64,000 nt of DNA, taken from NCBI GenBank assembly GCA_014872875.1, contig WKFI01000012.1, positions 124,001 through 188,000 of the forward strand, given 5' to 3'. This stretch comes from Paracoccaceae bacterium. Its GTDB lineage: Bacteria; Pseudomonadota; Alphaproteobacteria; Rhodobacterales; Rhodobacteraceae. The notes beneath the pieces were generated by a model, which was not told the DNA's origin, searched no databases, and saw only the letters and a program-made list of their open reading frames with translations. Positions within the stretch are counted from its first letter, which is position 1, and the number at the start of each line of letters is the position of its first letter. Made by a program: the position numbers and the translations under genes. Positions 8,850-17,801 of this stretch are shown here, piece by piece.

Positions 8850-9604
8850 GCCGCGATCCTTTCGAGTTGGGCCACAAGGGCAGCGACCGAGGCCGCGTTA
8901 TCCAGATGAGGTCTGCCGTCAGCGGCAGTCAGGCTGTTTTCGAATCCGACGCGAACAGCGCCGCCCAGGCGGGCGGCTTCCCGCAGACAGGCATGCTCTG
9001 ACGCTCCAAATGCGCAAAGCATCCAATTGCTGTTCGGTGGCACGCAGCGCAGAAACGGTGCCACGTCCTCGGGGCGTGACTGCTGACCATCCGAATAGCG
9101 GCCCAGAACCATAATGACGTCGCTTTGTTCCTGTCGGACGATCCCTTGGGCTTGCCAGTCCTCCAGCAGGTTGGCATCAGACTTGTCATACAGGATGTGT
9201 ACGACCCGAGTGCCGTTTGCGGCACAGGTTCCATAGACGTGATCTGCCAGCTCTGACGACCGGGCGATCTCTCGGATCGAGATGCTGGCCCACTTGGGGG
9301 CGACCTCTTTCAGCGTGTTCAGCTGCGCATCCACGTCATAGATCCCGGCGCTTTCCGTCGTGATCTGGATACCCATTTCGGGAACCGCGCGTTGCAGTTC
9401 GGCAATCGCCTCGCGATAGCGACCGGGATCCAGCGAATGGCGGCCCTCCTCGTCCCGCACATGCAAGTGCAATGCATCCGCACCAGCCCGATGGCAGGCG
9501 ACAGCAGTCTCGACCGTGTCCGGGATGGTCACTGGCAAAGCGGGATGATCCGCCTTGCCGCGCCGGGCCCCGTTCGGAGCCACCATGACCAAAGGCCGGG
9601 TCAT
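8846..9604 (-). CDS. BKACE family beta-keto acid cleavage enzyme (DUF849)
   Basis: This 252-residue TIM-barrel enzyme belongs to the family of 3-keto-5-aminohexanoate cleavage enzyme. The family condenses a beta-keto acid with acetyl-CoA to give acetoacetate and a new CoA ester. The Zn ligands H46 and H48 (in HLHVRD) coincide with the Kce numbering. The C-terminal Glu ligand is probably in VRVGFENSL (about 222). It is shorter than most members (about 270-310). ATGA overlaps join it to both neighbours. Members of this family act in lysine fermentation and carnitine degradation, where dehydrocarnitine yields betainyl-CoA. With a dimethylglycine-type dehydrogenase next to it, a quaternary or methylated amine substrate is plausible. 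Confidence 0.85.
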   Translation of the reverse strand: MTRPLVMVAPNGARRGKADHPALPVTIPDTVETAVACHRAGADALHLHVRDEEGRHSLDPGRYREAIAELQRAVPEMGIQITTESAGIYDVDAQLNTLKEVAPKWASISIREIARSSELADHVYGTCAANGTRVVHILYDKSDANLLEDWQAQGIVRQEQSDVIMVLGRYSDGQQSRPEDVAPFLRCVPPNSNWMLCAFGASEHACLREAARLGGAVRVGFENSLTAADGRPHLDNAASVAALVAQLERIAA

Positions 9605-12000
9605 TTTCCGCCCCGCATACGCTGACCTTCCGGATCATACAGCGGCCCGATGGTCACCGTTCCATCATACAGCGTCCGAGCAATGTCCACCTGGATACGC
9701 GCACCATCTGTGATCTCGCCCTTCACGTGGCCCAACGCAACCGGCTTCCCGATACGGTAACCAAAGGCGCAGGAGCTGGTCTGTCCCACGATTTTCCCAT
9801 CCAGATAGATCGGTTCATGCCCCAGCGGCACAGCCTGCTCGTCATCCAGCGTGAGGGAAATGACATTCGGCTTTGCCCCCTTCTCCAAACGTTCCTGCAG
9901 TGCCTCAAAACCGGTGAAGCCGCCCTTCTTGCGCGTGGCAAACATCAGGCCCGCTTCGATGGGGGAGTTGTCACCATCCAGCTCATGTCCCATTGCGCAG
10001 AAACCTTTTTCGATCCGCATCGAAGTCTGGGCGAACAAACCCGCCGGCTTAGCACCGGCAGCCGTCAACGCAGCGTATACGGCCGGGGCATTCTCGGCCT
10101 TCATGGTGATCTCCCATCCGGCTTCACCCACGTAAGACATGCGCGCTGCGCGGACATGTTTGCCCGCGATATGCGCCGGGCCGACCTTGAAGTACCCCAA
10201 CTCGTTCAGCTCGGGCGCGCCGCAGTCTGCCACGATCCGCGCGGCCTCGGGCCCCATCAGGCCCAGCACGGCGTAGTCTTCGGTCGAATCGGTCAAGGTC
10301 ACATCGAACCCGTCGGACTGGCGGCGGAGCCAGGTCAGGTCGCGCTTGATCGCATTGGTCCCCACGAACAGACGGTAATGATCTTCGGCAATGCGCTGAG
10401 CCGTAATGTCGGACTCGAACGTGCCACGGTCATTGAGAACGGCGGTGTAGATCACCGACCCTGGCGCGCGGTTCATATGACCCGCACAGGTCTTCATCAG
10501 GAACGCCTCCGCACCCGGTCCCTGAACCTCGATCTTGCCAAAGGGCGACGCGTCAAAGATCGCGGCGCTTTCATTGGCAGCGGCAACTTCGGCCTTCACA
10601 TTCTCGAACCAGTCGGGCCGTTCAAACGTCATGCGCGGCTCGGCGGTCTTGCCGAAGTACAGCGGACGCTCCCAGCCATAGAACTGACCGAAATGCGCCC
10701 CTGCCGCCTTGTATTCAGTCTCCAGCGGCAGGGCGCGCAGGCTCCGAGCGGTTGAGAGCTGCTTGCCCGGATAGGCGATGTCGTAATGGGTTCCCAGGAT
10801 CTCCGGCGCGCGCGCCATCAGGTGATCGAGGTTGTTATAGATGGGGGCAAAGCGCTTGGCGTCGGCCTCGCCCAGGTCATAGGCGGTGTGGCCGTGCACA
10901 ATGCAATGCGCCAGGTTCATGCCTGCGCCCCCGCCCGAGGCCAGCCCGACCGAATTCATGCCGCAGCCCAGGAACAGCCCTTTGGTCTCGGCCGTTTCGC
11001 CCAGCATGAATGTGCCATCCGGGGTAAAGCTTTCCGGCCCGTTCAGCAGCATCTTGACCTCGGCCGTCTCCAGCGCGGGCAGACGGTTCAGGGCCAGCTC
11101 CATCATCGGCTCGAAATGTTCCCAATCCTCGGGCAGCAGGCCGAATTCAAAGCTTTCGTCCAGCACGCCCGGTTTGATCGGTTTGCCCATCGGCTCGAAA
11201 CAACCCACCAGCAACCCGCCGCTGTCATCGCGGATATAGAGGTGGCTGTCATGGTCGCTGAGCGTGGGCGTATTGCCGACGATCCCGTCAATCGGCTTGG
11301 TCAACAGATAGAAGTGCTCACAAGCCAGCGCCGGTACCTCGGCCCCTGCCATGGCGCCCGCTTCGCGCGACCACAGACCGGTACACAGCGCGATGGCGTC
11401 GCACATCACGGTGCCTTGGGTGGTCTCGACTCCTTTGATGCGACCGTTTTCGGTCAGGATTCCAGTGACGCCAGTGTTTTCAAAGATCTTTGCGCCCAGC
11501 CCTTTGGCCGCCTTGACCAGCGCCGCACAGACATCACTTGGGCTGACCCGTCCATCATCCGGCGACCAAACCGCGCCCAGCACATCGTCCGCATTCATAA
11601 GCGGCCAGCGTTCCTTGGCCTCCTCGGCGGAAATCGAATAGGCCTCGATCCCATAGGCATGGGCCAGGGCTTCTTGTCGTTTGACATGGGTCAGGCGATC
11701 AGGGGTCGTTGCAATGGACAGCGACCCTTTCTGGATCCAGCCGACATTCTGGCCGGTTTCCTGTTCCAGTTGAGAATAGAGATCGACCGAATACTGGATC
11801 ATCCGTGTCAGGTTCTGCGAATGCCGAAGCGCCCGCACCTGGGCCGCCGAATGCCAAGTGGTGCCCGAGGTCAACTTGTTGCGTTCCAGCAGGATTGCGT
11901 CGCTCACCCCCATCTTGGCGAGGTGATACAGCGTCGAGCAACCCATGATGCCGCCGCCGATCACGACGACCGAGGCCTGGGAGGGAAGTTGGTGTGCCAT
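9601..12000 (-). CDS. FAD-dependent dimethylglycine/sarcosine dehydrogenase-like protein with GcvT domain
   Basis: This 799-residue flavoprotein probably demethylates an N-methyl amino acid and passes the methyl group to tetrahydrofolate. An N-terminal DAO-type FAD domain begins at VVIGGGIMGCSTLYHLAK (about 10). It contains SGTTWH, the place where DMGDH and sarcosine dehydrogenase bind FAD covalently through His. A central FAO_M segment and a C-terminal GcvT/aminomethyltransferase domain (about 430-795) follow. The ATG at 12000 is preferred over a GTG at 12036 because an AAGG site precedes it. It is the first gene of the operon and diverges from the RpiR regulator. The methylated substrate could be dimethylglycine, sarcosine or another N-methyl amino acid. 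Confidence 0.85.
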   Translation of the reverse strand: MAHQLPSQASVVVIGGGIMGCSTLYHLAKMGVSDAILLERNKLTSGTTWHSAAQVRALRHSQNLTRMIQYSVDLYSQLEQETGQNVGWIQKGSLSIATTPDRLTHVKRQEALAHAYGIEAYSISAEEAKERWPLMNADDVLGAVWSPDDGRVSPSDVCAALVKAAKGLGAKIFENTGVTGILTENGRIKGVETTQGTVMCDAIALCTGLWSREAGAMAGAEVPALACEHFYLLTKPIDGIVGNTPTLSDHDSHLYIRDDSGGLLVGCFEPMGKPIKPGVLDESFEFGLLPEDWEHFEPMMELALNRLPALETAEVKMLLNGPESFTPDGTFMLGETAETKGLFLGCGMNSVGLASGGGAGMNLAHCIVHGHTAYDLGEADAKRFAPIYNNLDHLMARAPEILGTHYDIAYPGKQLSTARSLRALPLETEYKAAGAHFGQFYGWERPLYFGKTAEPRMTFERPDWFENVKAEVAAANESAAIFDASPFGKIEVQGPGAEAFLMKTCAGHMNRAPGSVIYTAVLNDRGTFESDITAQRIAEDHYRLFVGTNAIKRDLTWLRRQSDGFDVTLTDSTEDYAVLGLMGPEAARIVADCGAPELNELGYFKVGPAHIAGKHVRAARMSYVGEAGWEITMKAENAPAVYAALTAAGAKPAGLFAQTSMRIEKGFCAMGHELDGDNSPIEAGLMFATRKKGGFTGFEALQERLEKGAKPNVISLTLDDEQAVPLGHEPIYLDGKIVGQTSSCAFGYRIGKPVALGHVKGEITDGARIQVDIARTLYDGTVTIGPLYDPEGQRMRGGK

Positions 12001-12115
12001 GTGCAGAACCTTGTGAGATGCCCCCGTTTTCACCACCGGGGAGCAAGAGGATGCGAAAAATGTTGTGCGATTAAGGATGGCGGAATTACAAAATCAGTCA
12101 ATCGAAGTGAAAAAT

Positions 12116-12125
12116 AACATATGTT
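12116..12125. promoter_or_regulatory. Candidate operator in the divergent flavoprotein/RpiR intergenic region
   Basis: A perfect 10-base palindrome AACATATGTT lies in the AT-rich 161-base gap between the two divergent starts, 36 bases before the RpiR start codon. Its placement suits a regulator acting on both promoters. Short palindromes of this AT content also arise by chance. Confidence 0.35.
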
Positions 12126-12161
12126 TTGCATAACCGATAGCTTGAACGAGATTGATTCGCG

Positions 12162-13049
12162 ATGGATCCGACCCTGAAAACCAAAACAATTTCAGCACTT
12201 AAGCAGGAAATCCCCCATCTTTCGCCACGTCTGAAGACGGTTGCGAAGTACATTGTGGACAACCCATCCGACTTCGGTTTGGACCCAATCCGCGAAACCG
12301 CGCGAAAATGCGGTGTCAGCACCTATACCTTGGTCCGGATGGCCGAACGGATGGGCTTTGCGGGCTATGACGAACTGCGCGAACCCTTCCGTCATGCGCT
12401 AGTGTCATCCACCGAATTGGTGCAGCGGTTGGACTGGGTGGATAACCTGCGCGACGACGGTCGCCTGGGACAAGTACAGGCCGAAGCCTCGGTCAACACG
12501 ATGGCCATCGTACGACGTTCACTGGAACGACAATCTCCAAAGGTGATGGAACAAGCGGCCAATCTGCTTCTGAACGCCGACAACGTCTATCTGACGGCGG
12601 TTCGGGCCAGCTATGCTCTGGCATATTATTTCCACTATGTGGGCCGTATGGCATTGCCATCATTGCAATTAATCCCCCGGCACATGAACAGCGCCATTGA
12701 TGAGTTGAACCACGCAGGCCCCGGCGACGTGATGATCGCAATCACCTTTACGCCCTATTCCCGCGAAACCATCGAAGCGTGCAAATTTGCAAAAAACAAA
12801 GGTGTGAAACTGATCATGTTGTCAGATTCCGACGTGATCTCGTCGGACTTCACGGCAGATGTCACGCTGGTTGCATCGCTTATCAGCACCCATCATTTTG
12901 GCTGTTATACCGGAGCTATGGCCATTCTGGAGAACTTGCTGGCGCTGCTGGTTGACCTAGGGGGAGATGCCGCGAGACAGCGAATCAAGTCATATGAAGA
13001 CTTACGCAAGGACAACAACGCATATTGGATCGCGCAAAAAAAACATTAG
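12162..13049 (+). CDS. MurR/RpiR family transcriptional regulator
   Basis: This 295-residue regulator has an N-terminal RpiR-type helix-turn-helix (about 20-80, with CGVSTYTLVRMAERMGFAGYDELR) and a C-terminal SIS domain (about 130-270). The SIS domain normally binds a phosphosugar or related effector. It is divergent from the flavoprotein operon and lies 117 bases upstream of the TAXI binding-protein gene. It may therefore control either or both. The low-GC divergent gap with a palindrome is consistent with control of the flavoprotein/BKACE/aminotransferase operon. No SIS ligand can be predicted. Confidence 0.85.
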   Translation: MDPTLKTKTISALKQEIPHLSPRLKTVAKYIVDNPSDFGLDPIRETARKCGVSTYTLVRMAERMGFAGYDELREPFRHALVSSTELVQRLDWVDNLRDDGRLGQVQAEASVNTMAIVRRSLERQSPKVMEQAANLLLNADNVYLTAVRASYALAYYFHYVGRMALPSLQLIPRHMNSAIDELNHAGPGDVMIAITFTPYSRETIEACKFAKNKGVKLIMLSDSDVISSDFTADVTLVASLISTHHFGCYTGAMAILENLLALLVDLGGDAARQRIKSYEDLRKDNNAYWIAQKKH

Positions 13050-13166
13050 TTTTCAGGTGACAACACACAATACATTGGCAACCTTACTGTCACCGCCCGG
13101 CGCCGCGATAACCACGTCACTCAAAACGATGGGGGCGTCAGGTAAGAAAACTGAGGGAGAAACAAT

Positions 13167-14138
13167 ATGGTTTTCAAGAATACGATCTGCGGCGCAGTCG
13201 CAGCTCTTTCGCTTGGCGTTGCGGGCTCGGCAATGGCTGCGGATCAACAGTTCGTCACCATCGGAACCGGTGGTGTAACCGGCGTGTACTATCCGACCGG
13301 TGGTGCCATCTGCCGTCTGGTGAACAAGGGCCGCAAGGATCACGGCATTCGCTGCTCGGTCGAATCGACCGGTGGTTCCGTCTACAACACCCGCACCATC
13401 CGCGCGGGCGAGCTGGATTTCGGCGTCGTGCAGTCTGACGTTCAGGCCGCAGCCCTGAGCGGCACCGGCGCCTTCAGCGACGATGGCACCTACCCGGGTC
13501 TGCGTGCGTTGTTCTCGGTTCACCCGGAACCAATGCATGTCATGGCTCGCGCAGACAGCGGAATCACCGATGTCGAAAGCATGAAGGGCAAGAAGGTCAA
13601 CATCGCGAACCCCGGTTCGGGAACTCGCGTTCTGGCCGAAACGCTGATGCGTTATTCCGGCCTGACGGCTGGTGACTTCGCCCTGGCCGCCGAGCTGAAA
13701 TCCTCGGAACAAGCCGCAGCCCTGTGCGATGGCAAGATCGACGCGACCATCTGGGCCGCCGGTCTGCCGAACGGCTCCAGCCAGGAAGCAACTTCGTCCT
13801 GCGATGTGAAGATCGTTCCGCTGGAAGGCGCCAACATCGACGACCTGCTGTCGGAAAACAGCGCCTATGCGGCCGCCACCATCCCCGGTGGCATGTATCC
13901 GGGTAACCCGGACGACATCCCGTCCTGGGGTCCGAAGGCGACCTTTGTGACCTCGGCTGACGTGTCGGATGAGGTGGTTTACGCGGTTGTCGCGGCGGTT
14001 TTCGAGAACTTCGAAGACTTCAAGAAACTGCACCCGGCGTTTTCGCGTCTGCAGGAAGCAGAGATGATCAAGGACGGTCTGACCGCCGACCTGCATCCGG
14101 GCGCTCTGAAGTACTACCAGGAACGCGGCTGGAAGTAA
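13167..14138 (+). CDS. TAXI-family TRAP transporter solute-binding protein
   Basis: This 323-residue periplasmic binding protein has a signal peptide of about 24 residues (cleavage near AMA-AD). It has the TAXI hallmark region TIGTGGVTGVYYPTGGAICR at the start of the mature protein, followed by GSVYNTRTIRAGELDFGVVQSD. TAXI proteins feed carboxylate or amino-acid-like ligands to a fused TRAP permease. The start follows GGGAGAAACAAT, a strong ribosome site. The permease gene lies 232 bases downstream after a hairpin that probably dampens read-through. The ligand is unknown; related TAXI proteins bind glutamate or dicarboxylates in a few tested cases. Confidence 0.9.
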   Translation: MVFKNTICGAVAALSLGVAGSAMAADQQFVTIGTGGVTGVYYPTGGAICRLVNKGRKDHGIRCSVESTGGSVYNTRTIRAGELDFGVVQSDVQAAALSGTGAFSDDGTYPGLRALFSVHPEPMHVMARADSGITDVESMKGKKVNIANPGSGTRVLAETLMRYSGLTAGDFALAAELKSSEQAAALCDGKIDATIWAAGLPNGSSQEATSSCDVKIVPLEGANIDDLLSENSAYAAATIPGGMYPGNPDDIPSWGPKATFVTSADVSDEVVYAVVAAVFENFEDFKKLHPAFSRLQEAEMIKDGLTADLHPGALKYYQERGWK

Positions 14139-14163
14139 TCCATCGCACAGCCTGAACAAGATA

Positions 14164-14200
14164 GCCCCCGGTGCCGCACGGTGCCGGGGGCGTTTTCCTT
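14164..14200 (+). terminator. Hairpin with T-rich tail after the TAXI binding-protein gene
   Basis: An 8-bp GC stem (14164-14171 with 14184-14191), extended inward with wobble pairs, is followed by GTTTTCCTT. It would terminate or attenuate transcription between the binding-protein and permease genes, a common way to make more binding protein than permease. Confidence 0.65.
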
Positions 14201-14370
14201 AAGGCGCGCTCCGAAATCCGAAGGAATTGCCCCCGGTCCCATGACTGCAGGACGGCAACAGATTTTCGGCGCTGATTACGTGCAAGACCAAAAAACCGGA
14301 GCATCGGAACAGACGCGGTAAAGCGACCGATATTCCTGACAGAACAAGAAAATAACCCCGGGGGATCACG

Positions 14371-16971
14371 ATGGCCGAGAACACGACGAACGGGCCGCAG
14401 GACACCAGTTTGGAAGATTTCGTCGCTGACGCCGATACCGGCGGACGCGTACCCAAGGACAAGTTTGGCGCCAATGCGCTGTGGTATATCCCGCTGGTCT
14501 GGTCACTTTACCAGCTTTGGATTGCGTCACCCCTGCCCTTCATTCTGGGCGTGGGCGTGTGGAATGACACCCAGACGCGTGCCATACACCTGGGCTTTGC
14601 GGTGCTGTTGGCCTTCATCGCCTTTCCGGGGCTGAAATCCAGCCCACGCCACAAGATCCCGATCGCGACCTGGGTGATTGCCATGGTCGGCGCGGCCGCT
14701 GCGTCGTACCTTTGGTACGCCTATGCCGGCGTGGCCGCACGGTCCGGTAATCCCAATACTGTGGACGTGGCCGTTGCGGTCATCGGTATCGTGCTGCTGC
14801 TCGAGGCCGCGCGCCGGTCGCTGGGCTTCCCGTTGATGGGCGTGGCACTGTTCTTCCTGGCCTATGTGTTCTTCGGGAGCTGGTCCGGCCTTCCTGAAGT
14901 CGTTCAATGGAAAGGTGCCTCGGTCAACAAGGCGATGAGCCATATGTGGCTGACCACCGAAGGCGTCTTTGGCGTCGCTTTGGGCGTGTCATCAGGCTTT
15001 GTCTTCCTGTTTGTTCTATTTGGCGCGCTGCTGAACCAAGCGGGTGCGGGCAACTACTTCCTGAAGCTTGCCTTCGCGGCACTCGGGCACCTGCGTGGTG
15101 GACCGGCCAAGGCGGCGGTGATCGCCTCGGCTGCAACGGGCCTGATCTCGGGCTCGTCCATCGCCAACGTGGTGACCACCGGCACCTTCACCATCCCGCT
15201 GATGAAGAAGGTTGGGTTCCCCGCAACCAAGGCTGGCGCGGTTGAAGTCTCAAGTTCGATCAACGGGGTTCTGACTCCGCCAGTGATGGGCGCAGTGGCC
15301 TTCCTGATGACCGAATATGTCGGCATCTCCTATGTCGAGGTGGTCAAGACCGCCATCGTCCCGGCGGCGATTTCTTATATCGCGCTGGTGTATATCGTGC
15401 ATCTGGAAGCCCTGAAGATGAACATGCCCGGCACCAGCCGGATGCACCCGGTCAAATTCATTCTGGGCGCGATCTTCATCATCGCCATTTCCATCGTCAT
15501 CGCCGGTGGCGCGCTGATGCTGTGCGGCGTGATCGTGGATGCGATCCAGTCCGTCGCGGGCAGCGCCTCGACCTGGTTGATCGTCGTGATCATGCTGGTG
15601 GCCTATGTCGCTGCCGTGCGGTTCGCCGCGCAAGGCCCGGATCTGGACATGAGCCTCGAGTCGATGCAGCACCTGCCCCCCACCCGGGAAATCTTCAAGA
15701 CCGGCATCCACTACATCATGCCGATCCTGCTGCTGATGTACCTGCTGATGATCGAACGCAAATCACCGGGTCTGTCGGCCTTTTGGTCCACGGTCGCAAT
15801 GCTGTTCATCCTGGCGACGCAAAACCCGCTCAAGGCGTTCTTCCGCAACCAGGGCAACGTCGCGGACGAGATCCGCAACGGCATGCAGGACATCGCAGAC
15901 GGGTTGATCGCGGGCGCCCGGAACATGATCGGCCTCGCCTGCGCCATGGGCGTCGCGGGTATCATCGTGGGTGCGGTCACGCTGACCGGTATCGGCCAAG
16001 TGATGGCGGAATTCGTTGAATTCCTGTCCGGCGGCAACCTGCTGGCAATGCTGTTCTTTGTCGCCCTGATCTCGATCATCCTGGGTATGGGCCTGCCGAC
16101 CACCGCCAACTATATCGTCGTCAGTTCGCTGATGGCCGGTGTTGTGGTGGAACTGGGCGCTCAGAATGGCCTGATCGTACCGCTGGTGGCCGTGCACATG
16201 TTCGTCTTCTATTTCGGGATCATGGCGGACGTGACGCCACCGGTGGGGCTCGCCAGTTTTGCCGCTGCCGCGATTTCCAAAGGCGATCCGCTGCGCACCG
16301 GGTTCCAGGCGTTCTTCTATTCGATCCGCACGGCGCTGCTGCCCTTCCTGTTCATCTTCAACACCGATCTGCTGTTGATCGACGTGGGCTGGGGACAGGC
16401 GGTGTTCATCTTCATCGTGGCGATGGTCGCGATGCTGCTGTTTGCCGCCGGGACGATGAACTATTTCATCGTCAAATCGAAGATCTGGGAAAGCGCGCTG
16501 TTGTTGGTGGTGGCCTTCACCCTGTTCCAACCCGGTTACTTCCTGAACCAGTTGCAGCCCGAGTTTGAAACCCGCCCCGCCAGCGAGATCTTTGCCATGG
16601 CCGAAAGCGCACCGGCGAACGCTTCGCTGAGGGTGCGATTGATGGGAGAGGATCTGGACGGCAACGCCGTGGATGCGCGCTACCTGCTGCCCTTGGGCGA
16701 CAGCGGCGCGGACGGCACCACGCGGCTTTATGATGGCGCAGGGATCGAATTCAGGGATGAAGATGGTAAGCTCTTCGTCGATAACCTGAATTTCGGCGGA
16801 CCTGCCGAGCAGCTTGGCATCGACTTTGACTGGGAACTGGCTGAACTTGAGGTCGCTGCCGACCGGATGCCGAAAGAGATATTCTATATCCCGGCACTGC
16901 TGATCCTGGGCTTTGTCGCCGCGCTTCAGTTCCGCCGGAAACGCAATGCTGCACAGGAGGTACCGGCATGA
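14371..16971 (+). CDS. TRAP transporter fused permease (TAXI type, DctQM fusion with DUF3394)
   Basis: This 866-residue membrane protein forms the sodium-coupled transport unit for the TAXI binding protein. The first 200 residues or so correspond to the small DctQ-like part. About 200-650 is the DctM-like large part with segments such as GLISGSSIANVVTTGTFTIPLMKK and GMGLPTTANYIVVSSLMAGV, typical of TRAP large subunits. The remaining C-terminal region (about 680-850) matches the DUF3394 extension found on many TAXI permeases. The start at 14371 follows a GGGGGATC site. The gene overlaps the UspA gene by 4 bases (ATGA). Confidence 0.9.
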   Translation: MAENTTNGPQDTSLEDFVADADTGGRVPKDKFGANALWYIPLVWSLYQLWIASPLPFILGVGVWNDTQTRAIHLGFAVLLAFIAFPGLKSSPRHKIPIATWVIAMVGAAAASYLWYAYAGVAARSGNPNTVDVAVAVIGIVLLLEAARRSLGFPLMGVALFFLAYVFFGSWSGLPEVVQWKGASVNKAMSHMWLTTEGVFGVALGVSSGFVFLFVLFGALLNQAGAGNYFLKLAFAALGHLRGGPAKAAVIASAATGLISGSSIANVVTTGTFTIPLMKKVGFPATKAGAVEVSSSINGVLTPPVMGAVAFLMTEYVGISYVEVVKTAIVPAAISYIALVYIVHLEALKMNMPGTSRMHPVKFILGAIFIIAISIVIAGGALMLCGVIVDAIQSVAGSASTWLIVVIMLVAYVAAVRFAAQGPDLDMSLESMQHLPPTREIFKTGIHYIMPILLLMYLLMIERKSPGLSAFWSTVAMLFILATQNPLKAFFRNQGNVADEIRNGMQDIADGLIAGARNMIGLACAMGVAGIIVGAVTLTGIGQVMAEFVEFLSGGNLLAMLFFVALISIILGMGLPTTANYIVVSSLMAGVVVELGAQNGLIVPLVAVHMFVFYFGIMADVTPPVGLASFAAAAISKGDPLRTGFQAFFYSIRTALLPFLFIFNTDLLLIDVGWGQAVFIFIVAMVAMLLFAAGTMNYFIVKSKIWESALLLVVAFTLFQPGYFLNQLQPEFETRPASEIFAMAESAPANASLRVRLMGEDLDGNAVDARYLLPLGDSGADGTTRLYDGAGIEFRDEDGKLFVDNLNFGGPAEQLGIDFDWELAELEVAADRMPKEIFYIPALLILGFVAALQFRRKRNAAQEVPA

Positions 16972-17393
16972 CCGAACATGTTCTATGCGCTGTCGATCTG
17001 ACACACTCGGACGCAGACAAATCGGTTCTTGAAACGGCTGCGAAGCTGGCGGACCTGTACGGGGCGACGCTGAGCGTCGTCACCGTGATCCCCGATTATG
17101 GCATGTCCTTCGTTGGATCGTTCTTTCCTCACGGCACTATGAAGAAAGCCGCTGAAACCGCCAGTGAACAGCTGCACAAATTCGTGTCCGACACGCTTCC
17201 GGACACCAAGACTGTCCAGCACATTGTCGAGATCGGTTCGGTCTATGAGAACATTCTGGATGCGATAGAACGGTCGCAGGCAGACTTGGTGGTAATCGGT
17301 GCGCACAAGCCCGACTTGGTGGATCGTCTACAAGGCCCGAATTCGGCCCGTGTGGTGCGCCACGCCCCCTGTTCGGTCTTCGTGGTCCGATAA
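16968..17393 (+). CDS. Universal stress protein family (UspA/TeaD-like)
   Basis: This 141-residue protein has the Usp fold: an N-terminal ALCAVDLTHSDADKSVLETA strand-helix and a C-terminal VVIGAHK...GPNSARVVRHAPCSVFVV segment. The ATP-binding signature G-x2-G-x9-G(S/T) is only partly kept: GAHK replaces the usual GxxG, and GPNS is present. The ATGA overlap with the TRAP permease gene implies coupled translation and function. Known precedent: TeaD, a Usp encoded with the ectoine TRAP transporter of Halomonas, lowers transport activity. A regulatory role on this permease is inferred. Confidence 0.85.
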   Translation: MTEHVLCAVDLTHSDADKSVLETAAKLADLYGATLSVVTVIPDYGMSFVGSFFPHGTMKKAAETASEQLHKFVSDTLPDTKTVQHIVEIGSVYENILDAIERSQADLVVIGAHKPDLVDRLQGPNSARVVRHAPCSVFVVR

Positions 17394-17409
17394 AACCACA
17401 TGATCCAAG

Positions 17410-17437
17410 CCCCCGCCGGTTCCGCTTGGCGGGGGTT
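17410..17437 (+). terminator. Probable terminator after the TRAP operon
   Basis: An 8-bp GC stem (17410-17417 with 17428-17435, ten-base loop) lies 17 bases after the UspA stop. The following T-run is short (TT), so the call is moderate. Confidence 0.5.
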
Positions 17438-17637
17438 GATTGCACCGACACTTGCCTATGTCGTACCGGCGAGGCAGGTGTCGGATGCGAGTTTCGAGCA
17501 GCAGATTGAAGGTCAAAGCCCTTGTGCACTGCGCTGCCCGAAACAAGACTGGCATCGGGAATGCAAAATCCGTTCTTTTGCCTCTTCACAAGCTTGAAAC
17601 CCTCGTCTATACGGCGCTGTACCAAGCCTAAGACAGT

Positions 17638-17724
17638 GCGGTCGTGGCGGAATTGGTAGACGCGCAGCGTTGAGGTCGCTGTTCCTTAACCGGAGTGGAA
17701 GTTCGAGTCTTCTCGACCGCACCA
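17638..17724 (+). tRNA. tRNA-Leu (GAG)
   Basis: This 87-base type II tRNA has an encoded CCA. The acceptor arms GCGGTCG and CGACCGC pair fully and the anticodon loop TTGAGGT gives GAG. A long variable arm (around CTGTTCCTTAACCGGAGTGG) and the T-arm GTTCGAGTC are present. Confidence 0.95.
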
Positions 17725-17801
17725 TCATCTGCCCTTGACGGGCCAACTTCTTGGAAATCTTCGACCGTTTCCGCATTGCCCGCGATCTTCGGGCGCGCTG
17801 C

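Noticed and set aside
10786-12117. A 443-codon plus-strand frame opposite the flavoprotein gene
   Set aside because: Its composition is rich in His, Gln, Arg and Pro with no domain, and it lies wholly over a well-supported gene.
15763-17004. A 413-codon minus-strand frame opposite the TRAP permease
   Set aside because: Its composition (Gln, His, Asp, Arg) is that of a reversed membrane-protein gene.
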